From NCBI GenBank assembly GCA_930367215.1, contig OV884056.1, positions 231,065,127 through 231,129,126 of the forward strand: a stretch of DNA of 64,000 bases, given 5' to 3'. This stretch comes from Pollenia angustigena. Lineage: Eukaryota; Arthropoda; Insecta; Diptera; Polleniidae. This document shows, piece by piece, positions 11,127 to 22,277 of the stretch. The translations under genes were made by a program, and so were the position numbers. Under the pieces are notes generated by a model. The model worked only from the letters and a program-made list of their open reading frames with translations. It was not told the DNA's origin and searched no databases. Numbering within the stretch: position 1 is the first letter of the stretch; each line of letters starts with the position of its first letter.

Positions 11127-11564
11127 TAGGGCGATAACTTTTAAATATTTTTTGAAAATATGAATTTTTGCATAGTAAAGTCGAATAGCCCATTAAAAAC
11201 TTTGAAGAAATACGGTTTTACTTTTTTGCTGGCGCTAAAAAAGTTCACGCTGTAAACAATTTGTTTTTGCTGATCAAAAAAAAATTTTTTATTATTGATT
11301 TAGAAAATTAATTTGGTGCGTGAAGTTTTTTTTTTTGCACAATTAGCCAAGATAATGGTATCTTTTACCTTTTTTAACAAAAATAAAATTAAAAAAGAAT
11401 AAAAAACACTATATAAAATTATGAATATTCAATATTGCATTGGTTTAGAAAAACCAATTGGTGCGTGAACTTTTTTGAGAAAAATTACAAAAGATTATGA
11501 TTTTCGTGGTTACTAGGACATGGTTGACCTCATGGTACTATGTCAAAAAATTGGTTATACCCTA
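11127..11564. mobile_element. hAT-type MITE, TAGGG ends, 8-bp target duplication
   Basis: Starts TAGGGCGATAAC and ends GGTTATACCCTA, with the identical 8-mer ATGTACAT on both sides (11119-11126 and 11565-11572). Inside, GTGCGTGAA/GTTCACGC-type motifs repeat in both orientations. The TAGGG end and 8-bp duplication fit hAT. The duplicated word is palindromic and common here, which lowers certainty slightly. Confidence 0.7.
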
Positions 11565-11673
11565 ATGTACATATATTCCAGCTAGCATAGTTTTTTTACA
11601 AGGCGATTGTGTATAATAAAACCCTTAAAGAGTCTTCTGATGTTTTTTAGACGAGTAACCATAACAAAAACAT

Positions 11674-11834
11674 CAAGGTGAATTCATGTAAACGGTGGTG
11701 TCGATACTACAATAGTACAGCACCAAAAACACAACATTGCATTCGATTTGTTGATTTCGTTGTTCGATATGTCAAGACACAAGCAACTTTTGACATTCCT
11801 CTCTCAAAGTCACCTGAAAAATAAATTCATCTTG
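11674..11834. mobile_element. MITE of the CAAGGCGAATT family, copy C (161 bp)
   Basis: Ends CAAGGTGAATTCATG and AAATTCATCTTG are inverted repeats, flanked by perfect 8-bp duplications AAAAACAT (11666-11673 and 11835-11842). Same family as 33450-33773 and 44244-44458. Confidence 0.75.
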
Positions 11835-12140
11835 AAAAACATATTTATATATATTTTCTGGCACGCAAATTTAGTTACCTATAAAGTAAATAATTATATA
11901 ACAGTTATTTGCACCGAATTTTAGCTAGATACCAACAACCATGTGAGATTTATTAATTTTAAAGTGATTTTCGGGACGGTCGGAAAGGTTGACTTACAGT
12001 CAATTCTAGACCTATCGTAACAAACGCGTCGTTCTTATGACAATAAAAACGTATGTGACAAATTCCATTAAGTTATCTTTAAAATTACGAGCTGTACTTT
12101 GCGCACAAGGTTTTATATGTACTTAAGTACACATACATAT

Positions 12141-12510
12141 CGTTAGCTAAAATGCAAAAAGACGTAACTAACAAAAATATAATTTTAAAGGAGAAGCAAA
12201 CAACTTTAAACATGTCAGAAAAACATGCATTGATAAGTCGTCCATGGAATTATTCAACCAATTTTCAAAAAAAAAACCATTTCATTATATTTTCTTAAAA
12301 AAAAATTTTTGTAATTACGTCGTTTTGCATACAACAAACAAAAAAACTTGTAGTTACGTCCCTTTGTTTTTTGTTTTTAAAAGCGCAATTTTTGATCGCA
12401 GACGCGTAAAATTTTGTCAAGACATGTAGTTTTATAGCATTCATAATAATCAATCAAAAACTCGATTTTGAATTTTTTGTTAGTTACGTCTTTTTGCATT
12501 TTAGCTAACG
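12141..12510. mobile_element. MITE with CGTTAGCTAAAATGC ends
   Basis: Terminal inverted repeats of 35 or more bases: left CGTTAGCTAAAATGCAAAAA, right its reverse complement, followed inward by GACGTAACTAACAAAAA. A diverged second copy is at 24567-24866. Only short ATAT flanks are seen as a possible duplication. The 61-codon frame inside is incidental. Confidence 0.75.
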
Positions 12511-12846
12511 ATATGAACGTTCATATAGATCGATTTAAATTTAAAAAACTGATTCTGAGTAGAGATGGGTATCGAACACATAAAAATATAGAATTTTTGT
12601 GTGTTATAGAATTTTTATGAGTTACACATATCGCACTGGTTCTTAAAAGGTGTTAATTCAAAATTTATAAACTTTTAGTAGAGACAAAAAATTGTCTTAT
12701 AAATATCACAAAGAGAGACACAACTGTACTTAACCAGTTTTGCATAATGTGGCACCAGTACAACATTGTTTTTTTGTTCAATGGCCAAATAAGCCACAAA
12801 ATCGGTTTGATCAAAGATATGAAACACATATAAAGCATGTTTGTAC

Positions 12847-13591
12847 TAGTGCTGGGATACTATCGATATTTTCTACTATCGATATTTATCGATAGTGAAG
12901 ATTTCGATATATCGATTATACTATCGACTGAATGTTTGTACTTAAGTAGGACAACTGTAACAAGTTGTTTATCAAGCTACAGTCCGTTGTTTTATTACTT
13001 TATTGAATGTATGAGAAGTTTGTATATACGCACGTTATTTTAGATGACAGTTTTTTAAAAATTGATAAGTACCTTTCTGAAAGAACCGAAGTAACAGGGA
13101 CTATAAGATATTCCGTTGCAACTTTAAAAAATTTTCCAAATTCTAAACCCAAAAAGGTAATCATTCTAGCGGACTTATCCTCTAATGGTCGTTCATTGTT
13201 TTGTCCTATGCTTGCAATTGCATTTGGATTTGCATTTTTTTTTTACAACATTACAAAAATATTTTACATTTCAGTCCCTATATAAACATGTACAAATTTC
13301 GACTTCAGGCTAATTAGCAGTAAAAAGCACTGCTAAGCAATCTATACCACTTCCCATTCTTGTTGTTTGTATTCATTGCTGTAATTCAGCGCGAATTAAT
13401 AATAAATAGCAATTAAAAATTTGCGGCAAAAAACTGTGTGTGTATCAATCAATCAATAGCTGCTGTTAGATGTCTTCATAGCTGTATTTTAAATAATAAA
13501 AATATCGATATTTACATTTTTCCTATCGATATTTTCGATATTTTAAGACTATCGATAATATCGATAGGCTATCGATAGTTTCCCAGCACTA
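12847..13591. mobile_element. hAT-type MITE with TATCGATA clusters at both ends
   Basis: Starts TAGTGCTGGGATACTATCGA and ends ATCGATAGTTTCCCAGCACTA. It is flanked by perfect 8-bp duplications GTTTGTAC (12839-12846 and 13592-13599). Three TATCGATA octamers lie in the first 60 bp and five in the last 90 bp. A second copy, truncated on the right, lies at 61530-62510. Frames inside (for example 13007-13285) match no known transposase, so the element is non-autonomous. Confidence 0.88.
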
Positions 13592-13757
13592 GTTTGTACG
13601 AAAAGCAATTATAATGATTTTAAGTCTCAATTTAAATTTAAGCAATGTTAAATCTTTGCTCTTAGCAGTGACCATATTTTTGAGACCAAAATACAAAACA
13701 GTATTTTGAGTATTTGTTAAATGCTTACAAAAGCGGATACAAAGGAAAATATATAAA

Positions 13758-14491
13758 GGGTATTATTTCATTTTTTTTTTGGTTGGAAAAATGGAAAAAA
13801 GACAAATTACACTCTTATTGACGTGACCGGGGGGTTTTTTTGTAAAAAGTACAAACTGTCAAAAAAAATCTGTCAAATAATTCGTGGAAGTATGTAATTG
13901 ATATTTTTCAAGATGCCGAATAAAAGTGTTTAAAGTGAGTTAATTGATTATTTTATTTAAAACGAAGTGAATGGTGTCATTTTCATCATAATATTCGACT
14001 ACAAAAGTTACCTCAAAATGGCGATTGTCTGCCAAAAAGTCGAGTCTTTTATTAACTTCAGCTTCTGTCCATTTTTTTGACCCCATTTCTTTTGTTTAAT
14101 TCTTTTTTAATAACTTTTTTTATTGCACACATTCTCAAAATGAATTTTTCCTTTTGAAAGATTAAATGAGAAAGAAGTTATTTTTGAAATGTTGTAACTA
14201 TAAAAAATAATTTTTAAAATCAGAGTTCTACAACTCAAGAGTTTATAAAAAGAGATGCAATTTTTCGTACTTTGTATTAAAAATTAACAATTTTTTATGA
14301 ACGGCAACATCATTTCGTTTGACGTTTAAAGCGGAAAATTACATCTTGTTATCCTGATTTTTACACTTGGTTATAGTTTGATACAAATGTAACTTTTGGT
14401 GGAATTTTTTTTCTTGTGGTTGTTGTAACAAAAATTAAATTTTTCCACTTTTTCATTTTTCCAACAAATAAAAAAACTGAAATGAATACCC
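13758..14491. mobile_element. MITE with GGGTATTnATTTCA ends
   Basis: Left end GGGTATTATTTCA then GGTTGGAAAAATGGAAAAA; the right end in reverse reads GGGTATTCATTTCAG, then TTGTTGGAAAAATGAAAAA. The inverted repeats span about 45 bases. No coding content. Confidence 0.65.
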
Positions 14492-14572
14492 ATATAGATT
14501 GCTTCTATACTATTAGAATATTGTTTTTATAATAAATATTAGAATTTATCTATTGCATTAAATACAAAGCGC

Positions 14573-14836
14573 ATATCGTTACTTTAATATAGAAAAGCCC
14601 TAACTAACATTTTCCTTACTTTACAGGAGAAGGAAAAAACATAATAAAAATTATAGTCTTGTAGTCGCGATTTTTTTTAAACGTAGTTTTCTATTAAACT
14701 CTCTAAACAATTTAATAAAAAACTGCGTTTAAAAAAAATCGCAACTACGATACTACAATTTTTATTAAGTCTTTTCCTTCTCCTGTAAAGTAAGGAAAAT
14801 GTTAGTTAGGGCTTTTCTGTATTAAAGTAACGATAT
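14573..14836. mobile_element. Near-perfect palindromic MITE (264 bp)
   Basis: The two halves are inverted copies nearly to the centre at about 14705. Blocks in order: ATATCGTTACTTTAATA, AGCCCTAACTAACATTTTCC, TTACTTTACAGGAGAAGG, CGCGATTTTTTTTAAACG, then the reverse set. The right arm also forms the start of the tandem duplication unit at 14781. Confidence 0.75.
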
Positions 14837-15784
14837 TTTAATGTCTTTATAACAGTGTTGCAAAATTGAAATTTTGAAATGGTACTAAACTTCAACTAAA
14901 AGAGTATTTTTCCCACCAAATGGTACTTTTTGTTAAAAAAACAATAATTTATTAAAATAAATGGAACAAAAATATTTTATTGGAATTCATTTATCTAAGT
15001 ATTTAATGGCGAACAGTATTTATATTTAAGGTACACATTAGACTGGTCGCATCTTGTATGGGATTTTTTTTTTTAAATTTAATTGTTTGCGCTGCTTAAA
15101 ATATGAGGTTTGGTGTAAGAAATCATGATCTAATTTTTCAGGTCAATCCGACGGTGCCTAGCCATGCCGGGTGGGGCCCAAAGTTTCTCATATTATAAAA
15201 AAAAACATATTTTCTATCAGATCTTTATAGTTATACTAGTTGAAAAGCCCAAAATGTTCGTTACGATCTTCCGCAGAGAAAGTACTTCAAGTGTGCCAAA
15301 TTTCAGCTTTCTATGTCATCAGATGGCTTCAGAAAGTTGCGGAAAGAATAGGACATACATGCAAACATTCTGACATACTAAGAAATTATATATTGTATAG
15401 ATAGATTAACATATCGTCCCCTCAATAAAACCATAGTGTATACGCATGTACACCATTATTTTTTATTGCATATTTAGAATCTCCATCATTGATTTTATGT
15501 CTGGTCAAAATTTGGTCATATTCTACTTCCTAAAAGTGGGTCAAAATGTCGTTGGAAAAAATAGTGTATAATTTCTTGTTCAAAATTTTCCTTCAATAAG
15601 TGTGTAAGCTCATATGCGCTATTTTACTTGAAATTGCCACTATAAAGTTGTTAAAAGAATAATAGTGTATACGCATTATAATCCATTTTAGCCTGTAGAA
15701 AAAAATACAATTTATGAAAACTTTAACTCATCAAATAGCTTATAATTATATACACTATTGTTTGAGAAAAAGTTTCATTCCGAC

Positions 15785-15934
15785 CATCGAAAGCTGCATG
15801 AGCTCCAAAATTTGTGCCAGAAGAATGTAATTCCTGGTGGCTCGCAGTCATTTTTCTTTAACTTACAAGGTGGAAAGAAGCGAAATTGTTTAGATGAGCC
15901 AGATGTTGTAGAGGAAGAGAAAGAAGACGAATGA
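15785..15934 (+). pseudogene. C-terminal coding remnant inside the hAT-like element
   Basis: A frame ending at TGA 15932-15934 reads HRKLHELQNLCQKNVIPGG, then SQSFFFNLQGGKKRN and an acidic tail ending EEEKEDE. The composition (basic stretch then acidic C-terminus) suggests the end of a transposase or DNA-binding protein of the parent element. I do not recognise the family. In tandem copy 2 the 40-bp deletion removes part of this segment and shifts the frame. Confidence 0.4.
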
Positions 15935-16434
15935 ACTTCTAGCTATTTTTGATTTACGCAATGTATTTAAACAAAAAATTATGACCAATTTTTTTGTTTA
16001 AATTAACCCAAATTGGAATGTAATGAATATGTGCCATTGAATCTATGAATTAATCACTGTTTTATAATGTTATTGATATTTTTGAGATCAAATATTTTAA
16101 TAAAAATGCCGTAAAATTATTGAATAAAACAGCGTATACCATACAAAATAAATAAAAAAAAAATATACATATAAAAAATAAAATAGCCTATATGGAGAAC
16201 TTGCACTTTGAATGACATAATTATGATCTTAAAGGATGCGTAGAATAAAAAAAATTGTTAAATTTAAAGACAAGAAACGGTATTATGTATTCGTCGAAAA
16301 ATCCAATATGAAGAATTTTTATTAACCGCGATATTGAGGTTTTAATAGACATCCTATTTGACAAAAACTTTAAACACGATTTTCTCAAAACCCCAAAAAA
16401 ACTATACACTATTGTTTTATTAAGGGGACGATAT

Positions 16435-17052
16435 GTTCGCGCAACTCAAAAACGCTTTAGCTTATTGAAAAACTAAAAAAAACCGAAATTCCGTAATAAA
16501 ATTTACTTTAAGAAAGGTAAAACGTTTTTCTTATATGCGCAGTCGTTTCAGAAACATAATTTTTTTTTTTTTCTGGAAAAAAAATAATTTTTTTATTAAA
16601 ATTTCGGAATTTTTGTGTTTAAAAATTCATAAAAAATTTAAAAAACAACATTACAAACAAAACAAGCTATAAATGATTAAAATCTGTAAACAACTTTTGA
16701 TTTTATGTATTCACAAAAGATGTGGCGGTTTAACAAAATTCTTAAATTAATTAAAATTTTTCGTCTTTTGTGAATACATAAAATCAAAAGTTGTTAACAG
16801 ATTTTAATCATTTATATCTTGTTTTGTTTGTAATGTTGTTTTTTATATGTCTGCATAAAATTTTTTATGAATTTTTAAAAACAAAAATTCCGAAATTTTA
16901 ATAAAAAAATTATTTTTTTTTCAGAAAAAAAAATTATGTTTCTAAAACGACTGCGCATATAAGAACAACGTTTTACCTTTCTTAAAGTAAATTTTATTGC
17001 GGAATTTCGTTTTCTTTTAGTTTTTCAATAATCTAAAGCGTTTTTGAGTTAC
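16435..17052. repeat. 600-bp inverted repeat (hairpin), copy 1
   Basis: The halves 16435-16740 and 16755-17052 are near-perfect reverse complements. Shared blocks include AACTCAAAAACGCTTTAG, TTACTTTAAGAAAGGTAAAA, TGCGCAGTCGTTT, AATTTCGGAATTTTTG and TTTTGATTTTATGTATTCAC. The loop is only about 40 bp. Confidence 0.8.
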
Positions 17053-17324
17053 GCGAACATATCGAGGCATAACCGCAAAAAAAGCTTAAGTAACACCATT
17101 TTCCATTTTCGTTTTTTTTAATAAACGACTTTATTGGCAACACTTGCATTATCTCCTAAAATGTCATGGTCACATAAGGAACCGTTACGATTTTATAGCA
17201 AAAACAATTTTATCTAAAGCGACAATATTCATATAAAATTTGTATGAAATAAAATAAAAAAAACCCTCTGCTGTAAAATTTTGTATTTGTCACTTAAGCT
17301 TTTTTTGCGGTAATGACTCGATAT

Positions 17325-17815
17325 GTTGTGCAACCTCCTTAATTTTCGAAATAACGGTATATCTCGAAAACCAAAGCCAACATAAAGAAAAAAGTTTCAA
17401 CTTTCTTAAAGTAAATTTTATTGCGGAATTTCGTTTTTTTTAGTTTTTCAATAAACTAAAGCGTTTTTGAGTTACGCGAACATATGTTGTGCAACCTCCT
17501 TAATTTTCGAAATAACGGTATATCTCGAAAACCAAAGCCAACATAAAGAAAAAAGTTTCAACTTTCTTAAAGTAAATTTTATTGCGGAATTTCGATTTTT
17601 TTTATGTTTTCAATAAACTAAAGCGTTTTTGAGTTACGCGAACATATGTTGTGCAACCTCCTTAATTTTCGAAATAACGGTATATCTCGAAAACCAAAGC
17701 CAACATAAAGAAAAAAGTTTCAACTTTCTTAAAGTAAATTTTATTGCGGAATTTCGGTTTTTTTTAGTTTTTCAATAAGCTAAAGCGTTTTTGAGTTGCG
17801 CGAACATATGTTAAT
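17325..17815 (+). repeat. 161-bp tandem repeat, three copies
   Basis: Units start GTTGTGCAACCTCC at 17325, 17486 and 17648 (periods 161 and 162) and continue with AATAACGGTATATCTCGAAA and TTGAGTTACGCGAACATAT. Related single units occur at 47565-47700 and 56450-56600. Duplicated at 21354-21844. Confidence 0.85.
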
Positions 17816-20463
17816 CTATCTATACAATATATAATTTCTTAGTTTGTCAGGATGTTTGCATGTATGTCCTATTCTTTCCGCAACTTTCTGAAGCCATCTG
17901 ATGACATAGGAAGCTGAAATTTGGCACACTTTAAGTACTTTCTCTGCGGAAGATCGTAACGAAGCCATATTTTCGGCTTTTCAACTAGTATAACTATAAA
18001 GATCTGATAGAAAAGATGTTTTTTTTATAATATGGGGAACTTTGGGCCCCACCCGGCATGGCTAGGCACCGTCGGATTGACCTAAAAAATTAGATCATGA
18101 TTCCTTACACCAAACCTCATATTTTAAGCAGCGCAAACAATTAAATTTAAAAAAAATAAAATTGCGACCAGTCTAGTGCACATGTAAATAATATTTCTTT
18201 TATACATAAGTGTCAAGCGCCCCATCCATTTACAATAATTTTGTATATGGGCATTTCCGTCAAAAGGTCCACCGTGACCGACAATTTAAAAGTTATTAAA
18301 AGCTGATTATTTTACGATATTGTTTTAGAGAAATATTTAAATTTTACTAATTTTATAAATTTACTCATAAATTTGTTCACTTAGATAAACAATCAGACTG
18401 CAAAGTTGTGCAAACGTAATTTCTTATATGTGAGAATGTTTTATTGTATGTTTTCTTAAATATTTATTTTTCTTAAAAGAGGTGATATTTGATAAAAATT
18501 ATCTAAAAAAAAATTGCTTACATGGTCTGTAATCTAAGAAAGAGTTCAAAGCAAAATATGTTATTCATATAAATGGTAAATTTTTATTTTATTTTAATCA
18601 TTATTCAGTTGAATTATTACGGAAAAAATTTCACGTTCGAAATGTCACGTATCGACCCAGATTTTGGCTTAAAAATACAAAGATTTTATAATCAAACCAA
18701 GACATTTTAATGTTACATTGCTACGTAAAATTCTGAATGTAGTTTGACTAAGAAATTGTGCCAGGTTTCGCTGAATTACGCCTTTTTATACAAGGTCACA
18801 AAATCTACTTCTGTTTTTTTCACGTTCGAACCGCTACTTCTTTTGCCAATCCTGTAAAGTAAGGAAAATGTTAGTTAGGGCTTTTCTGTATTAAAGTAAC
18901 GATATTTTAATGTCTTTATAACAGTGTTGCAAAATTGAAATTTTGAAATGGTACTAAACTTCAACTAAAAGAGTATTTTTCCCACCAAATGGTACTTTTT
19001 GTTAAAAAAACAATAATTTATTAAAATAAATGGAACAAAAATATTTTATTGGAATTCATTTATCTAAGTATTTAATGGCGAACAGTATTTATATTTAAGG
19101 TACACATTAGACTGGTCGCATCTTGTATGGGATTTTTTTTTTTAAATTTAATTGTTTGCGCTGCTTAAAATATGAGGTTTGGTGTAAGAAATCATGATCT
19201 AATTTTTCAGGTCAATCCGACGGTGCCTAGCCATGCCGGGTGGGGCCCAAAGTTTCTCATATTATAAAAAAAAACATATTTTCTATCAGATCTTTATAGT
19301 TATACTAGTTGAAAAGCCCAAAATGTTCGTTACGATCTTCCGCAGAGAAAGTACTTCAAGTGTGCCAAATTTCAGCTTTCTATGTCATCAGATGGCTTCA
19401 GAAAGTTGCGGAAAGAATAGGACATACATGCAAACATTCTGACATACTAAGAAATTATATATTGTATAGATAGATTAACATATCGTCCCCTCAATAAAAC
19501 CATAGTGTATACGCATGTACACCATTATTTTTTATTGCATATTTAGAATCTCCATCATTGATTTTATGTCTGGTCAAAATTTGGTCATATTCTACTTCCT
19601 AAAAGTGGGTCAAAATGTCGTTGGAAAAAATAGTGTATAATTTCTTGTTCAAAATTTTCCTTCAATAAGTGTGTAAGCTCATATGCGCTATTTTACTTGA
19701 AATTGCCACTATAAAGTTGTTAAAAGAATAATAGTGTATACGCATTATAATCCATTTTAGCCTGTAGAAAAAAATACAATTTATGAAAACTTTAACTCAT
19801 CAAATAGCTTATAATTATATACACTATTGTTTGAGAAAAAGTTTCATTCCGACCATCGAAAGCTGGTGGCTCGCAGTCATTTTTCTTTAACTTACAAGGT
19901 GGAAAGAAGCGAAATTGTTTAGATGAGCCAGATGTTGTAGAGGAAGAGAAAGAAGACGAATGAACTTCTAGCTATTTTTGATTTACGCAATGTATTTAAA
20001 CAAAAAATTATGACCAATTTTTTTGTTTAAATTAACCCAAATTGGAATGTAATGAATATGTGCCATTGAATCTATGAATTAATCACTGTTTTATAATGTT
20101 ATTGATATTTTTGAGATCAAATATTTTAATAAAAATGCCGTAAAATTATTGAATAAAACAGCGTATACCATACAAAATAAATAAAAAAAAAATATACATA
20201 TAAAAAATAAAATAGCCTATATGGAGAACTTGCACTTTGAATGACATAATTATGATCTTAAAGGATGCGTAGAATAAAAAAAATTGTTAAATTTAAAGAC
20301 AAGAAACGGTATTATGTATTCGTCGAAAAATCCAATATGAAGAATTTTTATTAACCGCGATATTGAGGTTTTAATAGACATCCTATTTGACAAAAACTTT
20401 AAACACGATTTTCTCAAAACCCCAAAAAAACTATACACTATTGTTTTATTAAGGGGACGATAT

Positions 20464-21081
20464 GTTCGCGCAACTCAAAAACGCTTTAGCTTATTGAAAA
20501 ACTAAAAAAAACCGAAATTCCGTAATAAAATTTACTTTAAGAAAGGTAAAACGTTTTTCTTATATGCGCAGTCGTTTCAGAAACATAATTTTTTTTTTTT
20601 TCTGGAAAAAAAATAATTTTTTTATTAAAATTTCGGAATTTTTGTGTTTAAAAATTCATAAAAAATTTAAAAAACAACATTACAAACAAAACAAGCTATA
20701 AATGATTAAAATCTGTAAACAACTTTTGATTTTATGTATTCACAAAAGATGTGGCGGTTTAACAAAATTCTTAAATTAATTAAAATTTTTCGTCTTTTGT
20801 GAATACATAAAATCAAAAGTTGTTAACAGATTTTAATCATTTATATCTTGTTTTGTTTGTAATGTTGTTTTTTATATGTCTGCATAAAATTTTTTATGAA
20901 TTTTTAAAAACAAAAATTCCGAAATTTTAATAAAAAAATTATTTTTTTTTCAGAAAAAAAAATTATGTTTCTAAAACGACTGCGCATATAAGAACAACGT
21001 TTTACCTTTCTTAAAGTAAATTTTATTGCGGAATTTCGTTTTCTTTTAGTTTTTCAATAATCTAAAGCGTTTTTGAGTTAC
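20464..21081. repeat. 600-bp inverted repeat (hairpin), copy 2
   Basis: Copy of the 16435-17052 hairpin within the second tandem unit. Confidence 0.8.
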
Positions 21082-21353
21082 GCGAACATATCGAGGCATA
21101 ACCGCAAAAAAAGCTTAAGTAACACCATTTTCCATTTTCGTTTTTTTTAATAAACGACTTTATTGGCAACACTTGCATTATCTCCTAAAATGTCATGGTC
21201 ACATAAGGAACCGTTACGATTTTATAGCAAAAACAATTTTATCTAAAGCGACAATATTCATATAAAATTTGTATGAAATAAAATAAAAAAAACCCTCTGC
21301 TGTAAAATTTTGTATTTGTCACTTAAGCTTTTTTTGCGGTAATGACTCGATAT

Positions 21354-21844
21354 GTTGTGCAACCTCCTTAATTTTCGAAATAACGGTATATCTCGAAAAC
21401 CAAAGCCAACATAAAGAAAAAAGTTTCAACTTTCTTAAAGTAAATTTTATTGCGGAATTTCGTTTTTTTTAGTTTTTCAATAAACTAAAGCGTTTTTGAG
21501 TTACGCGAACATATGTTGTGCAACCTCCTTAATTTTCGAAATAACGGTATATCTCGAAAACCAAAGCCAACATAAAGAAAAAAGTTTCAACTTTCTTAAA
21601 GTAAATTTTATTGCGGAATTTCGATTTTTTTTATGTTTTCAATAAACTAAAGCGTTTTTGAGTTACGCGAACATATGTTGTGCAACCTCCTTAATTTTCG
21701 AAATAACGGTATATCTCGAAAACCAAAGCCAACATAAAGAAAAAAGTTTCAACTTTCTTAAAGTAAATTTTATTGCGGAATTTCGGTTTTTTTTAGTTTT
21801 TCAATAAGCTAAAGCGTTTTTGAGTTGCGCGAACATATGTTAAT
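21354..21844 (+). repeat. 161-bp tandem repeat, second block
   Basis: Copy of the 17325-17815 array within the second tandem unit. Each unit has the same small differences as its counterpart, as expected from block duplication. Confidence 0.85.
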
Positions 21845-22277
21845 CTATCTATACAATATATAATTTCTTAGTTTGTCAGGATGTTTGCATGTATGTCCTA
21901 TTCTTTCCGCAACTTTCTGAAGCCATCTGATGACATAGGAAGCTGAAATTTGGCACACTTTAAGTACTTTCTCTGCGGAAGATCGTAACGAAGCCATATT
22001 TTCGGCTTTTCAACTAGTATAACTATAAAGATCTGATAGAAAAGATGTTTTTTTTATAATATGGGGAACTTTGGGCCCCACCCGGCATGGCTAGGCACCG
22101 TCGGATTGACCTAAAAAATTAGATCATGATTCCTTACACCAAACCTCATATTTTAAGCAGCGCAAACAATTAAATTTAAGAAAAATAAAATTGCGACCAG
22201 TCTAGTGCACATGTAAATAATATTTCTTTTATACATAAGTGTCAAGCGCCCCATCCATTTACAATAATTTTGTATAT

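Larger units (their letters stand above)
15039..18175. mobile_element. hAT-like palindromic element, copy 1 (3.1 kb)
   Basis: Starts TAGACTGGTCGCA and ends in TGCGACCAGTCTA, flanked by GTACACAT (15031-15038) and GTGCACAT (18176-18183), a 7/8 match to an 8-bp target duplication. The terminal inverted repeats run for some 380 bp (to about 15420 and from about 17815) and include GACGGTGCCTAGCCATGCCG. The interior holds a second large palindrome, a 161-bp tandem array and a short coding remnant. Confidence 0.75.
14781..18849. repeat. Tandem duplication, copy 1 (4,069 bp)
   Basis: Directly followed by a second copy at 18850-22877. By eye the two are almost identical, with only a few single-base differences. 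The main difference is a 40-bp block near 15799-15838 present here and missing in copy 2. The unit begins at TCCTGTAAAGTAAGG and ends at TTTTGCCA. It contains a 3.1-kb hAT-like element with long inverted ends. Confidence 0.9.
19108..22204. mobile_element. hAT-like palindromic element, copy 2
   Basis: Second copy of the element at 15039-18175, with the same TAGACTGGTCGC ends and the same GTACACAT/GTGCACAT flanks. It is 40 bp shorter and was copied with the surrounding 4-kb unit rather than by a new transposition, because the flanks are shared. Confidence 0.75.

Noticed and set aside
13007..13285. 92-codon frame in the TATCGATA MITE
   Set aside because: The frame is broken in the second copy at 62100-62330 and shows no transposase motif.
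15164..15373. 69-codon frame starting in the transposon arm, repeated at 19233
   Set aside because: It lies wholly within the terminal inverted repeat of the hAT-like element and is copied only because of the block duplication.
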